Positions 6,170-6,266 of a stretch of 6,266 bases of DNA are shown here, in pieces; within the stretch, counting starts at the first letter, position 1, and every line of letters starts with the position of its first letter. The stretch comes from Saprospiraceae bacterium. GTDB taxonomy: Bacteria; Bacteroidota; Bacteroidia; Chitinophagales; Saprospiraceae. Location of the stretch: the NCBI GenBank assembly GCA_020630045.1, contig JAHDCE010000264.1, forward strand, positions 1 to 6,266. Direction: 5' to 3'. The notes under the pieces were generated by a model, which made no database searches, had not been told where the DNA came from, and saw only the letters and a list, made by a program, of their open reading frames with translations. The position numbers and the translations under genes were made by a program.

Positions 6170-6266
6170 AGGGACAGGTTAGAATGGATGATGGATTTTA
6201 TACCACCTCATTTTATCTATAACTATCCCTGTCTTTAATCATGAAATTTGATTTACACAACCAACC

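Larger units (their letters stand above)
5902..6266. other. 365-bp leader/intergenic region without a supported gene
   Basis: No convincing gene lies here. The frame of the HTH gene stays open on the minus strand for 102 codons upstream of its chosen ATG, back to a TGA at 6208-6210. The translation is basic and low in typical protein motifs, and offers only a late ATG at 6040-6042 and a TTG at 6076-6078. The region holds the TAGGAAATT array, two AT-rich hairpins, a repeated TCTTGATTTT word (5986-5995 and 6055-6064), and a GC-rich mini-hairpin with a T-run near 6152-6169. No clean TTG-N17-23-TAnnTTTG promoter is visible. The nearest is TTG at 5998-6000 followed 20 bp later by TAATTTCC, which overlaps the array. 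Confidence 0.6.

Overview
The window looks like a piece of a Bacteroidota chromosome. The evidence is indirect but consistent. The DNA is AT-rich and start codons lack Shine-Dalgarno sequences. The secreted proteins have short signal peptides ending in A-Q. There is a WG-repeat lipoprotein-like/secreted protein family typical of that phylum, an ECF-type sigma fragment of the Bacteroidota type, and a large HTH regulator with a PLD-like middle region. No rRNA, tRNA, CRISPR array, transposase or prophage gene is visible.

Layout from left to right. (1) 2-232, minus strand: a 76-residue protein that matches only region 2 of an ECF sigma factor and stops before any region 4. (2) 233-406: a divergent intergenic region with a plausible Bacteroidota promoter for the sigma-like gene, a weaker promoter candidate for the rightward genes, a small hairpin, and one copy of a TAGGAAAT word. 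(3) 407-2503, plus: a secreted penicillin/AHL-acylase-family Ntn hydrolase with an intact nucleophile Ser183 and a His at the beta-23 position. (4) 2521-3681, plus: a secreted WG-repeat protein 17 bp downstream, probably cotranscribed with the acylase. (5) 3682-3729: a 48-bp convergent gap with only a weak hairpin. (6) 3730-5901, minus: a 723-residue cytoplasmic protein with an N-terminal helix-turn-helix, a PLD-like region without HKD catalytic motifs, two copies of a beta-rich domain, and a C-terminal TPR-like helical tail. (7) 5902-6266: a 365-bp leader with no supported gene, which holds three copies of TAGGAAATT in alternating orientation plus AT-rich hairpins.

How the parts may fit together: the acylase and WG protein form a two-gene envelope/periplasm unit. 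The HTH protein is a probable ligand- or partner-sensing regulator that may control itself through the TAGGAAATT array. The same 8-bp core occurs once between the sigma-like gene and the acylase, and I found it nowhere else in the window. A regulatory link across the window is therefore possible but unproven. I see no clear evidence of a defence, conflict or mobile system. The best candidates for something undescribed are the HTH/PLD-like/duplicated-domain/TPR architecture and its repeat array.
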